A stretch of 64,000 bases of DNA from NCBI GenBank assembly GCA_947568835.1, contig OX387604.1, positions 26,379,076 to 26,443,075 of the forward strand, written 5' to 3'. The translations under genes were made by a program, and so were the position numbers. This DNA comes from Protonemura montana. Lineage: Eukaryota; Arthropoda; Insecta; Plecoptera; Nemouridae. The notes under the pieces are model-generated. The model saw nothing but the letters and a program-made list of their open reading frames with translations. It was not told where the DNA came from and ran no database searches. Numbering within the stretch: position 1 is the stretch's first letter; every line of letters begins with the position of its first letter. Of this stretch, positions 54,601 to 64,000 are shown in pieces.

Positions 54601-56576
54601 TACACCTGTTAATTTTATTTATTTTTGTCATGGTTACGATTTTCAACGACAGTGTAACGATATGGTGTATCTCTGTTGAATTAACAGAACACCAAAATCT
54701 AGGTTTGGTTGGATTGCCAAGCCAAGACTTCCACTTGAGTCAACTTGGACTTTCAATTTCAAGCGAGGCCAAGATTACTACTCTGGGCTTCCCTGGGTCT
54801 TGGCTTCACCCGCTGATGGTTGCATTCTGCTCAGAACTTAATGTATCGTACGTAGTCTACCGATAGTCCAAGCTCGTGTCGAGTTAAACTCATCTCGCTT
54901 TCTGTTTCAGCTCGCATGTTCGACTACTTTGACTCGGGAATTATGGAGGGCTTACAACATCGGCTGGTGGGCATGACTCAGGCTAGGACCAGTGGGTTGG
55001 AATCCACTCCTGGCAACACCATGGTACTCACAAGCAAGGTAAGACCCATGACAAACCCCTTTACCTCGATTACTACCTGCAAGGCTAAACACACAATTTG
55101 CTTAACCTATAAGAAATAAGCAATGAGCACACTTATGAAAACAAGCTTTTCAATAAAAGTGGAAGCTGGAGTATCAGCTGGAAGATAAGATATAGATAAT
55201 CGAGTGTAGCTTGTGCCCTCCTCAGCTCCTACTCTGGGCACCTGTTGTCATCTTCTGTTTTCTATCTGCTCTGTTGTTAGCTTCTTAAGCTATGTTAACC
55301 ACTTTTTAGGTATAATTTTGTTTATTGTTTGAGTTGATCATACATAGATGTTATAAACATATAATCAGTAAAACATATAAAGAAGTCAATGCAACAAAAT
55401 GAAAATAGAGAAAATGAACAAGTCATTACAATAAAACGAAAATATAATAAATTAAGTTTTTATATGAAAATACTTATTAAAAACAGTTTAAGACTTTGCT
55501 GAAAGGCTGAGTCGTCATCCTCATATCTTATATGAGTAGGAAGGTGATTAAAAAAGGCTGTTCCAGCGCAGCGGGGCTTTGGCTGTACAAAGCCAGGTTG
55601 TGCCCTTGGACAGCAATCTTGCCCTTCTGCCGAGTCTCGTGGTTGTGTATTTGCCCGTTTGTGACGTGAGCTTCTATGTTTTTTTTTTGTAAGCACTATG
55701 AGGTTATATATATACAGGCATGGCACCGTCATAATTGCAAGTTTTTTAAATAGATCTTTGCACGATGTTCTTCCAGATCCACCTATTACGTTTTCTGTGC
55801 AAAAGCTCCCAACCAATGATCAATTCAAATCAGGATATAACTGGGAATACACTCTACAAAGATTTTGTACTGAAGTGGCCATGTTTTTAATTGCAGGTGA
55901 TAGCTCGCAGGATTGCTCCAGATGGCACTACTCGGTTTCTCTTGAAGTGGTTTCCCGCTGATGTGTAAGTACAATGTATTTTCATCTATTACCATCCGTT
56001 TGAATCAACTTGCAGCTTTCACGTGATTTCCATTACAATTCCTGGAACTTTGAGTAATGTCCAAGGCAAAATCTGTGACTGTGAGAATGGACATTTAATA
56101 AAAAAGGTAATAAAGTAGGGTTAGAAAGCCTGCAAATGTCATGTGATTACAAAGTAAGGCATTATTAAATTGACTTTGCAAGCCCAGTTTTAGATGTCTG
56201 TCTTTTTGTGAAATCAGAAATATCAATAAAAATTGATTCGATTAAATCTATGATGATAAGAAAATACATAGTGAAAAATGTACCAAAAAATTGCAAATAC
56301 ATGCTTCTAGGGTAAATTAATGGTTGAGCAATGACAATTTGGAATTTTACTGTCTAATTCCACTGAAGTTTTGAAATTGTAATTTGAAAATGTGTGACAT
56401 GTTTTTTTTTTTTCGTGTCTAGACTGGATGATGAATGGGTGGCTCAGTCGCAGGTGGTTTCCACTCGAAGCGTACCAATCTCAAGACTTCCTGCAGCGGC
56501 AGCCGCTCCTCTGCACTCCGCCTTGTTGGCAGCTCAAGATCCCCCGAGAAATAAACACAGGCGTAAGCCAGCGTGA
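30207..56576 (+). CDS. AEBP2 (jing): AEBP2/Jing-type C2H2 zinc-finger protein (PRC2 accessory subunit), 7 coding exons
   Basis: Coding exons: 30207-30550, 47369-47508, 49239-51334, 53592-53922, 54911-55038, 55897-55964, 56423-56576 (TGA). Phases are 2, 1, 0, 1, 0, 2 and close throughout, giving 1086 aa. AEBP2 (Jing in Drosophila) is a nuclear cofactor of Polycomb PRC2 that helps it bind chromatin and methylate H3K27. Three fingers are visible: Cys840/Cys845/His858/His863 (split by intron 3), Cys875/Cys880/His896/His900 and Cys908/Cys913/His926/His930. A basic stretch (KMIRRNGKKLRYRKQ) and the conserved C-terminal region follow. Vertebrate AEBP2 is about 500 aa; the extra length is the long disordered exon 3. 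Intron 1 spans 16.8 kb and is full of satellites and SINEs. Exon 1 is the least certain part, supported by phase, donor and promoter context only. Confidence 0.93.
30551..32330. other. AEBP2 intron 1, 5' part
   Basis: I see no gene, transposon or array in this stretch. Confidence 0.5.
32331..32816. repeat. 26-bp minisatellite (agacctgagtaagctcccactccaat family)
   Basis: About 18-19 near-identical copies of a 26-bp unit that starts agacctgagtaagctccc and ends actccaat. Several units share a C-to-T change. 26 bp is not a multiple of three, so each minus-strand frame reads through all phases and gives spurious 26-residue repeats. Every unit holds a GAGTAAG word resembling a 5' splice site. Confidence 0.95.
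33380..33429. repeat. Tandem CACGTG E-box cluster
   Basis: Four CACGTG words at 33380, 33392, 33404 and 33424 within 50 bp, the first three spaced at 12 bp (gagtccg spacer). Similar to 1922-1980. Confidence 0.75.
34341..34880. repeat. GTAG/GCAG tetranucleotide satellite
   Basis: About 540 bp of degenerate tetranucleotide repeat (gtaggtaggcaagtaggcag). Minus-strand frames give Leu/Pro/Tyr/Thr-rich peptides, which are artefacts. Confidence 0.95.
35178..35607 (+). mobile_element. 5S rRNA-derived SINE (copy E)
   Basis: Starts inside a module (ctgttcgggacagaggttgg), then one 5S-like module, the full tail with hairpin, and an AAT-repeat end (35584-35607). Confidence 0.9.
35996..37066 (+). mobile_element. 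5S rRNA-derived SINE (copy F) with 91-bp module array
   Basis: About eight tandem 91-bp modules (36000-36780) precede one standard tail (36781-37066) ending cagtgcgtcgctaaacacc plus an A/T-rich end. Confidence 0.93.
36000..36785 (+). repeat. 91-bp satellite of 5S promoter modules
   Basis: Each 91-bp unit contains gttaagcaacactgcg (5S A-box region), the intermediate element region and ggatgggtgacc (C-box region), followed by the non-5S part catacacatgaccagttc ... gagggatgaaagtta. Copies differ by a few bases (gcgctg/gcgttg; gagtca/gtgtca), and neighbouring units share variants, as expected from local duplication. Confidence 0.94.
37555..37990 (+). mobile_element. 5S rRNA-derived SINE (copy G, full length with 5S head)
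   Basis: A near-complete copy. The head reads cgtgttggaaacaccggttc then gatcaccgaagctaagcaac and gatgggtgacc; then the middle and full tail. This single-module form is likely close to the ancestral layout. Confidence 0.94.
38255..38540 (-). mobile_element. 5S rRNA-derived SINE (copy H, tail with three 36-bp units)
   Basis: Minus strand: tail with hairpin, preceded by three tandem 36-bp units. The 5S head is missing. It shows an early stage of the expansion that made the array at 2397-3299. Confidence 0.9.
38626..38649 (+). repeat. Short TTAGG repeat
   Basis: Four to five perfect ggtta pentamers, that is (TTAGG)n, near SINE copy H. Confidence 0.75.
39185..39300 (-). mobile_element. Probable LINE 3' end (inverted)
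   Basis: Reads tttatttcaaattcaaaatc then tttattg on +, typical of an inverted LINE poly(A)-signal end, followed by a duplicated accggtatgc-agtacaa motif. No coding part found. Confidence 0.35.
39390..39480. repeat. Imperfect short repeat (gttaacgccgtgctaa type)
   Basis: Six or seven imperfect units of about 11 bp (tgttaacgccg, tgctaatgccg). Confidence 0.8.
39764..41252. repeat. 1.5-kb GTAGCTGCTG satellite
   Basis: A long array built from gtagctgctg, gctgttg, gctggta and gctggctg units. The 5' part has longer compound units (ggtagctcctggttggtagc), while the 3' part is simpler. The RNA sense is very rich in CUG triplets and AGCT palindromes. No open frame is meaningful. Confidence 0.96.
41253..43238. 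other. AEBP2 intron 1, middle part
   Basis: No gene, RNA gene or clear element seen. Confidence 0.5.
43239..43756. mobile_element. Candidate MITE with ~90-bp terminal inverted repeats
   Basis: The left end tgactacgtttaccacgcag is inverted at the right end (ctgcgtggtatacgtagtca). The arms stay similar inward, including a second taccacgcaa word at 43317 and 43681. About 518 bp with no transposase frame. The target duplication is not clear. Confidence 0.65.
43797..43840. repeat. GGAA-rich microsatellite
   Basis: Short run of ggaaggaacgaa units. Confidence 0.85.
44655..44712. repeat. 10-bp repeat (gttaaccact)
   Basis: Four to five copies of a decamer. Confidence 0.85.
44838..45275 (+). mobile_element. 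5S rRNA-derived SINE (copy I, full length)
   Basis: Head with ggttctcatgagaccaccg and ggatgggtgacc, middle, tail with cgtccttcggaagggacg, and a catcaatcaatcaa-type end. Confidence 0.92.
45303..45715 (+). mobile_element. 5S rRNA-derived SINE (copy J, internal deletion)
   Basis: Head with ggttctcatgagatcaccg and ggatgggtgacc. The segment between cagttctgtt and ccttgcttatcaacc is deleted. The tail carries an expanded ATC microsatellite (45590-45642). It lies almost head-to-tail with copy I. Confidence 0.9.
45716..47340. other. AEBP2 intron 1, 3' part
   Basis: No gene or clear element seen; it contains CTC-rich pyrimidine stretches near 46215-46290. Confidence 0.5.
47369..47508 (+). CDS. AEBP2 (jing): AEBP2 coding exon 2
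   Basis: Encodes residues 115-162: Ser-rich and acidic, including SSSSTSDITDPGSPFSTAS and SGDEKPPTFQTAFPS. Acceptor gatttcag, donor ctctg|gtaacc. Phases join both neighbours without a stop. A minisatellite begins within 10 bp after the donor. Confidence 0.85.
47516..48340. repeat. 22-bp minisatellite at the exon 2 donor
   Basis: About 37 copies of a 22-bp unit (tgcccctagcctcaagac plus tatt), with variants caagac/caggac and gcccc/gtccc/gctgc. The variants alternate in blocks, showing higher-order duplication. It starts almost directly after the exon 2 splice donor. Confidence 0.96.
48341..49238. other. AEBP2 intron 2, 3' part
   Basis: AT-rich, no element or gene recognised. Confidence 0.5.
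49239..51334 (+). CDS. AEBP2 (jing): AEBP2 coding exon 3: large disordered region and first half of finger 1
   Basis: Encodes residues 162-860. It is a long Ser/Thr/Lys/Asn-rich, low-hydrophobicity region with no known domain, open for 2.1 kb with no stop. Near its start a 12-bp repeat gives LGAELGAELGAEL. Residues 550-557 read QGKITEYF, an exact PCNA-interacting (PIP-box) pattern, and 595-602 read KTELDKYF, a similar motif lacking Gln. It ends with CRWAECSESFHSSSGLMEHL, the main part of zinc finger 1, whose last His lies in exon 4. The size of this exon explains why the protein is about twice as long as vertebrate AEBP2. Confidence 0.92.
51811..52410 (+). mobile_element. Foldback element, full copy (12-bp TSD ACTTCGCCCCTC)
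   Basis: About 600 bp with inverted halves and an outer end (tcaagtagacatgagtctaa) on the right only. The duplication ACTTCGCCCCTC lies at 51799-51810 and 52411-52422. It is inserted in AEBP2 intron 3. Confidence 0.92.
53325..53402. repeat. 23-bp tandem repeat
   Basis: Three copies of a unit close to ttccagagtgaataaatcca. Confidence 0.8.
53592..53922 (+). CDS. AEBP2 (jing): AEBP2 coding exon 4: zinc fingers 2 and 3, basic region
   Basis: Starts with TKH, giving the last zinc-binding His of finger 1. Then YVCLWVGCKVFSRKSC ... WLERHALSH and FRCIVDGCGQRF ... LERHVNGH, fingers 2 and 3. The linker HGGNKPFRC is close to the HSGDKPFKC of vertebrate AEBP2. The exon ends in a Lys/Arg-rich stretch (KMIRRNGKKLRYRKQPWS), matching the basic region that contacts DNA and the PRC2 core. 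Confidence 0.96.
54117..54543 (-). mobile_element. 5S rRNA-derived SINE (copy K, full length, inverted)
   Basis: A complete copy on the minus strand with one 5S head, one 36-bp segment and an intact tail. It lies in AEBP2 intron 4. It is a good reference for the unexpanded form. Confidence 0.94.
54911..56576 (+). CDS. AEBP2 (jing): AEBP2 coding exons 5-7: conserved C-terminal domain
   Basis: Exons 54911-55038, 55897-55964 and 56423-56576 encode residues 971-1086. ARMFDYFDSGIMEGLQHRL aligns with the HDFFDAQTLDAIRHR helix of AEBP2. VIARRIAPDGTTRFLLKWFP matches VIAKRKEDSGKIKLLLHWMP, and DEWVAQSQ ... VPISRLP matches the DVWVNESE ... VVHLSKLP part. This region binds the PRC2 core. An Ala-rich then basic tail (RNKHRRKPA) ends at TGA. 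Confidence 0.95.
55450..55830 (-). mobile_element. Non-LTR retrotransposon fragment (C-terminus of RT ORF, inverted)
   Basis: Minus-strand frame 55460-55816 encodes CKDLFKKLAIMTVPCLYIY then PKPRCAGTAFFNHLP, the conserved tail of Jockey/CR1-type LINE ORF2. 5' truncated. It lies in AEBP2 intron 5, about 65 bp before exon 6. Confidence 0.85.
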
Positions 56577-59500
56577 TCCCTGGCACAGGTCCACGACTAC
56601 CACAGCTCAACAAACGGGCTCATATTTTAGTAGGCACCAATCAATAACGATACCATTTACGCAAGTAACTTATTACGAACTGAACTTAACGACTGAGCCG
56701 AATGCTTGGGTGTTATGTAGGCCTGGAGTGTGGCATATTTTGGTGAACTAACCAAGCCAACTAACTCAAGCCAACTAACCAAGCCAACTGACCAAGCCAA
56801 CTAACCAAGGAGCAAGCAAAGAAGTGGATGCTTGGTAATCCTAACAGCGAAGTGCCAAGTTTCTAGTGATTTCGTCCAACTGGTCTCATCGAAACTTGGC
56901 CAACCTTCACTATGGTTTGAAAATTGAAACATTATTGAATATGGACTTGGCTATGTTTCCGATCTCTTCCGAAGGGAACGTTTGATTGTTCCCTGAAGCG
57001 AATGGTGCCAAGAAAAGTGGAACAGAGCAGAACGGTGTAAATAGTGGTACTTGATTAGAGGAGGTGGAGTTTGTAGAGGTGGATAGGTTTTCTTTAGGTC
57101 TCTTACCTACAATATGTGTTTTATCTTAATACAATCGGTAGGTAAGGTAATCATTAAGAAATGGTGTGGAGCAAATTCCCCCAAACTATACCAGCTAAGA
57201 AATCACACTGCCAAAATGTGAAAACATTGTAAATACATTTAAAACAATCAAATTTCAAAAGGAAATATCCTTGGACTTATAATTTCTAACGACTAGAACC
57301 GAGTTTTCGATTGGTGTTGCTTCCAATGGATGATGCGACTTTCTCCGAATTATGTTTGGTAAGGAATTATTGAGACGAAGTTTATTCCAATCCATCCACG
57401 AAACTGATTCAAGTAACTACGATTCTCGAAGTGGCATTATGCAATTTCAGACCCTATTTATTTCTTTGTTATTTATCGATCGCACTTAGTTTTATTGTTT
57501 TAATTTAATTTTAATTTATATCATGGTGTTTTGTCATCACCGAATACTTCCATGCATGCTGAAAATAGTAACACCTATAGAAATAATATTAATTTGTGTC
57601 AAGACTAAAACGTTTGAATCAAATTGCATGATATGGTTTCTTACTTTTTACATTTTAAAAAACATGAGCCAACTAATCGGTGTGTTGAAAGTTGTGTTGA
57701 AATGTCATACACAAGCCTATCATATAAAAATGATGAAATCTGTGATTTTAAAAAACTGCCGCTTCATTAAGAAGCAAAATGACAGGTAAACTCGAACACT
57801 GCCACTCGAAAGTGACTGCCACCCAGGTGCTTGACTTGGTAGGTCATCTTTATATCACTGCCAGCCTGGCACCAGGCGTATATTTAATCACTTTTATAAC
57901 GTTAATTTAGTGTTTCTTTTCTACAAGATACTTTTATTGCTATTTTATTATTTGTGTACCATTCAGTTCTCTTGCTGCTTATGCCATAGCAGCGTGCCAT
58001 AAGTATTCAGGCTGCATTTCAACTAATCTATCAATTCCAAACTGTGATGAACCCACGCGATCATATATATTTGCTGTCAAACTCCATCGACGTAAATGGA
58101 TGGCAGTGATATTTTTACCATGCCAGTTATCTTTATGGGCACCAAACAAAATTTGGAACAAGTAAGAGAACTGAGTTTACTAGCTCAAATTAAAAATATT
58201 AACCTCGATCTCACTGTGACATTATCCCAATTCTTTCAGCTCTTATAAGAAATGTTGCGTAATTCCATACAAGTTTGCTTAGCTCACTCCTGGCTAGTCA
58301 GAATCCAAAACTCGCATGTTTCACTCGCATGTACTGCACTGTATCGCTCTCAGGAAGCAAGATTTGTTGCTTCTTTGTGTAGTACTGCATGCAATTACAC
58401 GTCAATTACATCAATTTATCCACTTTCGTTTATAAAACAGTGATTGAGAGAGACAAATATTTTACATATTTTTTCATGCATTTTTTTAATTGCTTTGTAA
58501 TGGATTTTATAACATTTTTATTTTGGAGACAGTGACTTAGACCAAAATTCTGCAACGTTCATAAGTTTTCTTTTTTTCTCTTTGCAGTATGTTGATATTT
58601 GTAAAAAGATTTGGGGTAGCCTCTAATGTACACAAGCATGTGTTGATATCACCAGGAAATAGCGACTGAAATCTATTTGGTCGTTGAAATATGTTTCGAC
58701 AGATTCTGAGGTCGCTTGGTTTGTTTCCATCAAGATTCGAACTCGGGGAATTTTGAAGGTAGCGATGGGTACTGAGTAGGCTTACAGATGTCACTTGACA
58801 TTGTGTTCATGCCAGCAGCAAAGCAAAAGATTGGCAAATTCAAACAAGGATTCTACACAAGTTGTTAATGATGTAAATTGTCTACTTTAGTGCCTTTGGA
58901 TCAAGATGGGTTTATCATGACTATTTCGGCCACTAATTGTGTATTGGCTGAAAGATTGTATGTTGCTCACTTCTGTCAAATTTTCTGTTTGATCAAAAAT
59001 CTTCAGGGTCTATTTGAAATCTTGGTTCATGCCTCGCTCGAAATTATTCATCCTCAAAAACACAGCGGCAAAGAATTGTAAATGATCAACGCAGCTGTAC
59101 CTTGATGGTTAGTTTTGTTTCACTGGTAATTAGTCAATGAGCAAAATATTTTCACAGAAAAATTGAGGAGAATGAGAACTATGTTCAATTTTAAAAATGT
59201 GTGTTAAGCAAATTAAGACTGCTTATTTGAATAATAGAGAGAATATAAAACACAATAGATTACTTGAGAAATGTTACAGGAATTAATTCATGGCAAGCAT
59301 TCTGGATTTTTAAGAGGAGTAATGTGTCAAATGATTCTCGGAATCTTGGAACGTTGGATTTTTTTTTGTGTCTGAAACTTTTGCAATGTAATGTAAATTT
59401 TTATTTCAATGAACTATAAGTACCTAGTGATTTATAGTAATTTTAAAAGACTAATAATAAATTATCTAGTATGCTACTTATTTTGTTGTTAAATTATGAA

Positions 59501-61373
59501 AATACTATTCTCCAGGGGGTGAAAGACAAGTGTTTGGTGTTTTCAAATACTACATATAAATAATTGCCAACTTGAATTGGGATTTCTTCAAATTTGAAGG
59601 ATATATCATTCACTACTGACAAACATGTATCCTGTACAAAGCATCTATGAAATTGGTCAAATGTATGTAGGTATAATATGATGTTTAGAAGCCATTTGGC
59701 AAGTTTAGAGGAGAAGTTATATTTTTAAAAATAAATTTGAGTAAAAGAGGTGGAGAGTTGAAGAAATACATTCACTTGTGAAAAAAAGGTTGGTGTGAAA
59801 ATAGTAATGAGTGACTAGACCCTTGGACTTGGGTTGGTATGGCTCTTAGTAAATGTATGGTAATATTCCCATAGATGATGAAATGTTCAAGAAGACCACA
59901 AGGAAATTCAAGTATTCAATGTGGATTTCATAAAGGAGAATTTTGCTTGAAATTATTGCCAAATCCATATCGAACTTGAAATTGGCTTATTTCTTTCAAT
60001 CAATATCCACCTAAAATATTCTAAGAGTCTTAAGCTCATTTGATATATTTATTAAGTTTATTTATCGAGTTGTTTCCATGCATTCTAAAAACATGGGGAT
60101 CATAAGAAGGGGTGAAGAGAGCTCCACTAATTGTGTTCTAATTTAGGCAAAACAATTATTTTAATAAATGTCTTGTAGTTGAACTCATTTCATTGTAGGT
60201 ATTCATTGATTTGCAAACATTATTTAGATATAGCACTTGGTGTTGCTCTAGAATAATGGCATTATATTTTTCATACCCAAACATGATCAAGATGCTAAGT
60301 AACAAAAATAATATTGATAGTCTATAGACAAAAGGGTGTGACCACAAATAGGCCTAATCTAACTCTTCTCTGTGGAAAATATTCCACATCACAAGCAAAG
60401 TTCTATTTTTTAACCAACTGAAAATATTAGTGTGAGCTTGATCAGAAAATTGGTCTTGTATGGCACCGCACGTATTCAAATAATAACTCATTGTTTGGTC
60501 ATAGCTTGGTCCTTGCCGGTACGCTACCTTTTTGTCTGCACGCTGCCAATATCGGAAATATTCACAGAAACAACGTCACTGTCGGTGCTCGGTAATCCGT
60601 GTACGTAATATTGTACATGGTTTCAGGCCTGGGCCAATGTTACTACCTGTCACTTTAATGCTTCAATTTCACTCATATGCCGCCATTAAAAAACTGGAAG
60701 ATTGCTACCTGGTCCTTGGATAGCCGACATTTCCTCAACTGGCAATTTATTTGGTTTCAAAAAGTTCACAACATGTTTTATAGCTAAGCTACCTCAGTTA
60801 TTTTTAAGGTCCATTACTATTTCGTGCCACCCGTGCATATTACAATTGCAACCCCGACAAGTATGGTAAAACATTTTGTTCTTGCTAGGTGCGTAAAATA
60901 TAAATAGATTCATGCAAACAACGTGCATTTTATGCTCTTCATTGATGTATTGTTTCAGAACAACAAGTTTCTGACACATTGTTTTTTTTTCTCATATTTT
61001 GTACTACCTATCCATTTACGAAACATTTTCTTTGTGTGTGCATGAATGCTGATGATACATTATAACTAAGTGTGAAAGATTAAATTTCGACTGTTATTTA
61101 AAAAAATAAAAAATATATAAACAAAGTATTTTTTAACTTAAAAAAAATTACTCCTGATGGTAGCAATATTAAATACATTATTACTGCACTCTATTCCTAT
61201 CCACTGTCCTAAATCAATCTTTTTGCGGCCCTTCAAAGATCATTCTGGCCCAATAAAGTTAAACTATTTAGTAAAATATTATAATTGATTATTCAGACGA
61301 TATTTGAAAAGACTTTGTGGCTGAAATGGTGCAACACCATTTCAAAAGTGATGCTTAGAAAATTGTGTAATAG
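56577..61373. other. AEBP2 3' UTR and downstream flank
   Basis: No coding region is supported. A 16-bp repeat (aaccaagccaactaac type) lies in the 3' UTR at about 56748-56812. Many A/T runs; AATAAA occurs at 59456-59461. The true transcript end cannot be placed. Confidence 0.45.
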
Positions 61374-61781
61374 TTGTCGAGCAGTTCGGTAGAGCGCGCC
61401 ACCTGCCGCCTTCTGTCCCGTCATTTAGTGGTACTAGCGCTGTGCTCTGGTCAGCTTCATGCCATGCCAAGTCAGTGCATGAGAGCTTACTGCAGTGTGA
61501 GGTTGGTACGTTTGATCGATGTCGGGCGAGTGCGTGCTCCCTCGTCGTGGGATCTAGTTGAAAAGTACCGAACTCGGTTCACGTTCGTTTAGAAAACCTT
61601 TCAGACATGTGCCAAATTTCGTTTTAAATATCAAATCCTTGTGTTAAGTGACTCATAGTGAAGTGAACGCTCAAAATCAAGGAAGACAAGAAATAACAAC
61701 GTGCCATTGACATCGACCGACCTCCCGACCGACACATGCTTTGGATTTTGGGGGATGGTCAATCTATGTTCCAATTTGAAG
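61374..61781 (+). other. Possible 5' exon of a further gene
   Basis: A GC-richer block in AT-rich surroundings. It contains agtgaagtgaacgctc, of the style common in arthropod 5' UTRs, and ends at a good donor (tttgaag|gtgagac, intron from 61782). An ATG at 61735 would give a 16-codon start (MLWILGDGQSMFQFE). No downstream exon is visible, so this is only a candidate. Confidence 0.25.
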
Positions 61782-64000
61782 GTGAGACACATTTATATTA
61801 GCAAGCGACAAACATTTAAAATTATTTTTATAAATCTATTTAACTTATGCCCGAGCTATTTAAAAGCGTGCGTGGGTAAACTACTCGTCAATCAACGATA
61901 TAGTAATCCAAATTTATATTAAATAATCACCTACGTACCACTAATGTACCTGAGATCAATAATCCGATTTCAGTTACCATCATTTTAGTTCTTCATGCTA
62001 AGAAAATCAGAGTCCTAGCCGTCCAAAACTCGGTCATTTGAAAAATTAAAGATTCGATACGGTTAAATCTAAATCGTGACAATTGAAGGGATTTATTAAG
62101 TTTAAGTTTTCGGTACGGTGCATTACCATTGATAGTTATGCTATAGAAAGTTGTCTGTACCTGAATTATTAATCTTGCACCCTTTTAGTCTGTAAAATTA
62201 ATAACAAGCTCTAGCAGTCCATTTAAATACGATTATTATATTGATTTCTTGGCCAAGGATTCAGACGAATCGGAGTCGCAGTCCGCGTTCTTACAGAGAA
62301 TAGTCAGATGCATAGACTTGTCAAGTTTCAATGAAACATGCAAAGGGTGCTTTCAGGATTTCTTTTTGTTCAGCTTTGCGCCAAAATGACTCAAATGGAA
62401 CTGATTAATTTTACATTTGATCAACACCGCACGCAACAACTATGTTGCTCAAAGCGATCAAGCGATCAAAGGTGACAGATTCTAGTGAATGCGGAAATGC
62501 ACCATCAACGTCGACGTTGGTATTGAAACGCCAAGTACCCAAGTCAAATAACTTTCAATAATTCGGTTTCTATAGCAACACCAAAATCACGGGCCCATCC
62601 TGCGAATGTTTGCCAATAATGTTATGACTTTCCTAATTTGGTGATTTCCATGAGTATTTATTGACAATATAGTAGCAATATGTCAACTTATTGACAAGCG
62701 TAAGAGGGGAAGGGGACTCTGCTGATCGGAATGTATATCATAGAAAGATAAAAATGATTCGAGCATATTTATTGTAGTAGGCACCGAGATAGCCGAGATA
62801 GAAGGCCAAAAATCCATTGATTGATTTGCATGGTAGACACTCGACACTATTATAAGAAATAATGGGACTGAAATGTGTACTACAAAGTAATGCCATAGTA
62901 ACGCCGCCGGGTATAAGGGGTGTTACGTAATTACTTGTCCACTTTGCATAATTTATCCACATTATTGACATGTGCTGGTTGTTTCTGTGATTCTGCTATG
63001 TTTTGGACGTTTCTTAATCTCCCATTTTTCCGCACAAGGGACAGGAAATAAAAAATTGCATGTGATGAATACTAGAACAAACTGTACTTTACTACCTAAT
63101 TCTATAGACATACCTAAGTAGACTGAGGTTTCTCATTGAAATGGCATGGCTGTTTCTCACGAACTAAACACAGGCAGTACTCTCGTTTAAGCTCTTAGAA
63201 AATATATGATCTGAAATTGAATCATTTGTGCAGTACCTGTCTCGGTAGCGGTATATGCGTTACGTACCACTGTAGTACCAAGTTGTATCTCATCCACGGA
63301 CATATGCTGTTATTGAAAACAATGTCTCTTTTTAACTAGGCTGGGTGTAAGAGACCTGACTTAGTACCGTAGTACTGGAGGTTCGGGCCTGCATAATTAG
63401 AGGAAACTGGGTTATTGAAGACGGTAATAATAGAACATACCGTCGACAGAAAGATAACGACGAACAATTGCCATTTTAATATCTGCCTATTATCATTAAA
63501 AGTGAATTAATTATTGCCCATTGTAGTATCGACGTTTGATCGTTCGTCCTTTTGAGTCGAATGACACAGATCATTAAGCGTTTACGAAAGCAACGAAATG
63601 GTAGCTTCTAAAACAATGCTAGACTGCTCGGGCATTGTTATCGAATTACACGAAGATGCTTTTTAGTGGCCAATCAATGTGTTCGTCCGGTAGTCGAAGA
63701 TAGCAAGCTCGATGACTCGTCTCATTCGTCATTTGTCCAAATATGTTGGGAACACGTCGGGTTAACTGGCCTCCAAATGAAAACGAACAAGTCGTCGAAT
63801 CAGCTTTATTATATCACTCTTAAATTCGAATCCACTCGGCCAATTTTTCAGCGTGGACCAGTTAAAAACCTTGGTCAGAGCAACTTACCGAAACCTATCC
63901 TCGCAAGTCGCAACTTTTCGACCGTTTTTTTTACTTCTTTTTGTTTTCGTTGTCTAAAATCTAGATCATGTGTGGCTAAACGAAAGTCTTTTTAAACGTA
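61782..64000. other. Non-coding, nothing recognised
   Basis: No gene, RNA or repeat family recognised. The open frame near 63666-63995 lacks an ATG start, splice context and any recognisable motif. Confidence 0.45.

Noticed and set aside
57523..57789. 88-codon open frame after AEBP2
   Set aside because: AT-rich composition, no motif, no splice or promoter context.
63666..63995. 109-codon open frame near the window end
   Set aside because: It begins at TTG, matches nothing I recognise and has no supporting signals.

Overview
This is eukaryotic nuclear DNA from an invertebrate, most likely an arthropod. It has spliceosomal GT-AG introns, AT-rich non-coding DNA and a heavy load of transposons and satellites. 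The arthropod call rests on three things seen here. The AEBP2-type zinc-finger protein reads closer to insect Jing than to vertebrate AEBP2. There are interstitial runs of the arthropod-type telomere pentamer TTAGG. The 5S rRNA-derived heads of a SINE family resemble arthropod 5S RNA. The class or species cannot be fixed from this window.

Three complete protein-coding genes lie on the + strand. (1) 5526-9757 is a four-exon cytochrome b561 gene (243 aa). (2) 11986-28404 is an 18-coding-exon PX-PH phospholipase D gene (1124 aa) with both HKD catalytic motifs. (3) 30207-56576 is a seven-coding-exon AEBP2/Jing gene (1086 aa), a Polycomb PRC2 accessory factor with three C2H2 fingers, a roughly 17 kb first intron and one 2.1 kb exon. 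I traced every exon by hand; all reading phases close and all termini match the families. The three genes are functionally unrelated (membrane electron transport, lipid signalling, chromatin). A possible 5' exon of a fourth gene lies at 61374-61781.

Almost everything else is repeat-derived. There are 11 copies of a 5S rRNA-derived SINE. A long-hairpin MITE makes 7-bp target duplications. A second foldback family makes 10-12 bp duplications. There is a non-autonomous hAT element with an 8-bp duplication, a tRNA-derived SINE, several 3' fragments of non-LTR retrotransposons, and tandem arrays with units of 4 to 91 bp. Layout: 1-3300 repeats; 3300-5525 upstream of CYB561; 9758-11947 intergenic; most Pld introns carry a transposon; 28405-30206 the Pld 3' flank and AEBP2 promoter; 30551-47368 AEBP2 intron 1, packed with satellites and SINEs; 56577-64000 mostly featureless flank.

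The most unusual signal is that the 5S-derived SINE appears to seed satellites. Three different segments of it, each bounded by a short direct repeat inside the element, have expanded into 15-bp, 36-bp and 91-bp tandem arrays. The 91-bp unit carries the 5S internal promoter in every copy. Two more element families (the 7-bp-TSD MITE and the tRNA-SINE) also have terminal or head segments turned into tandem arrays.
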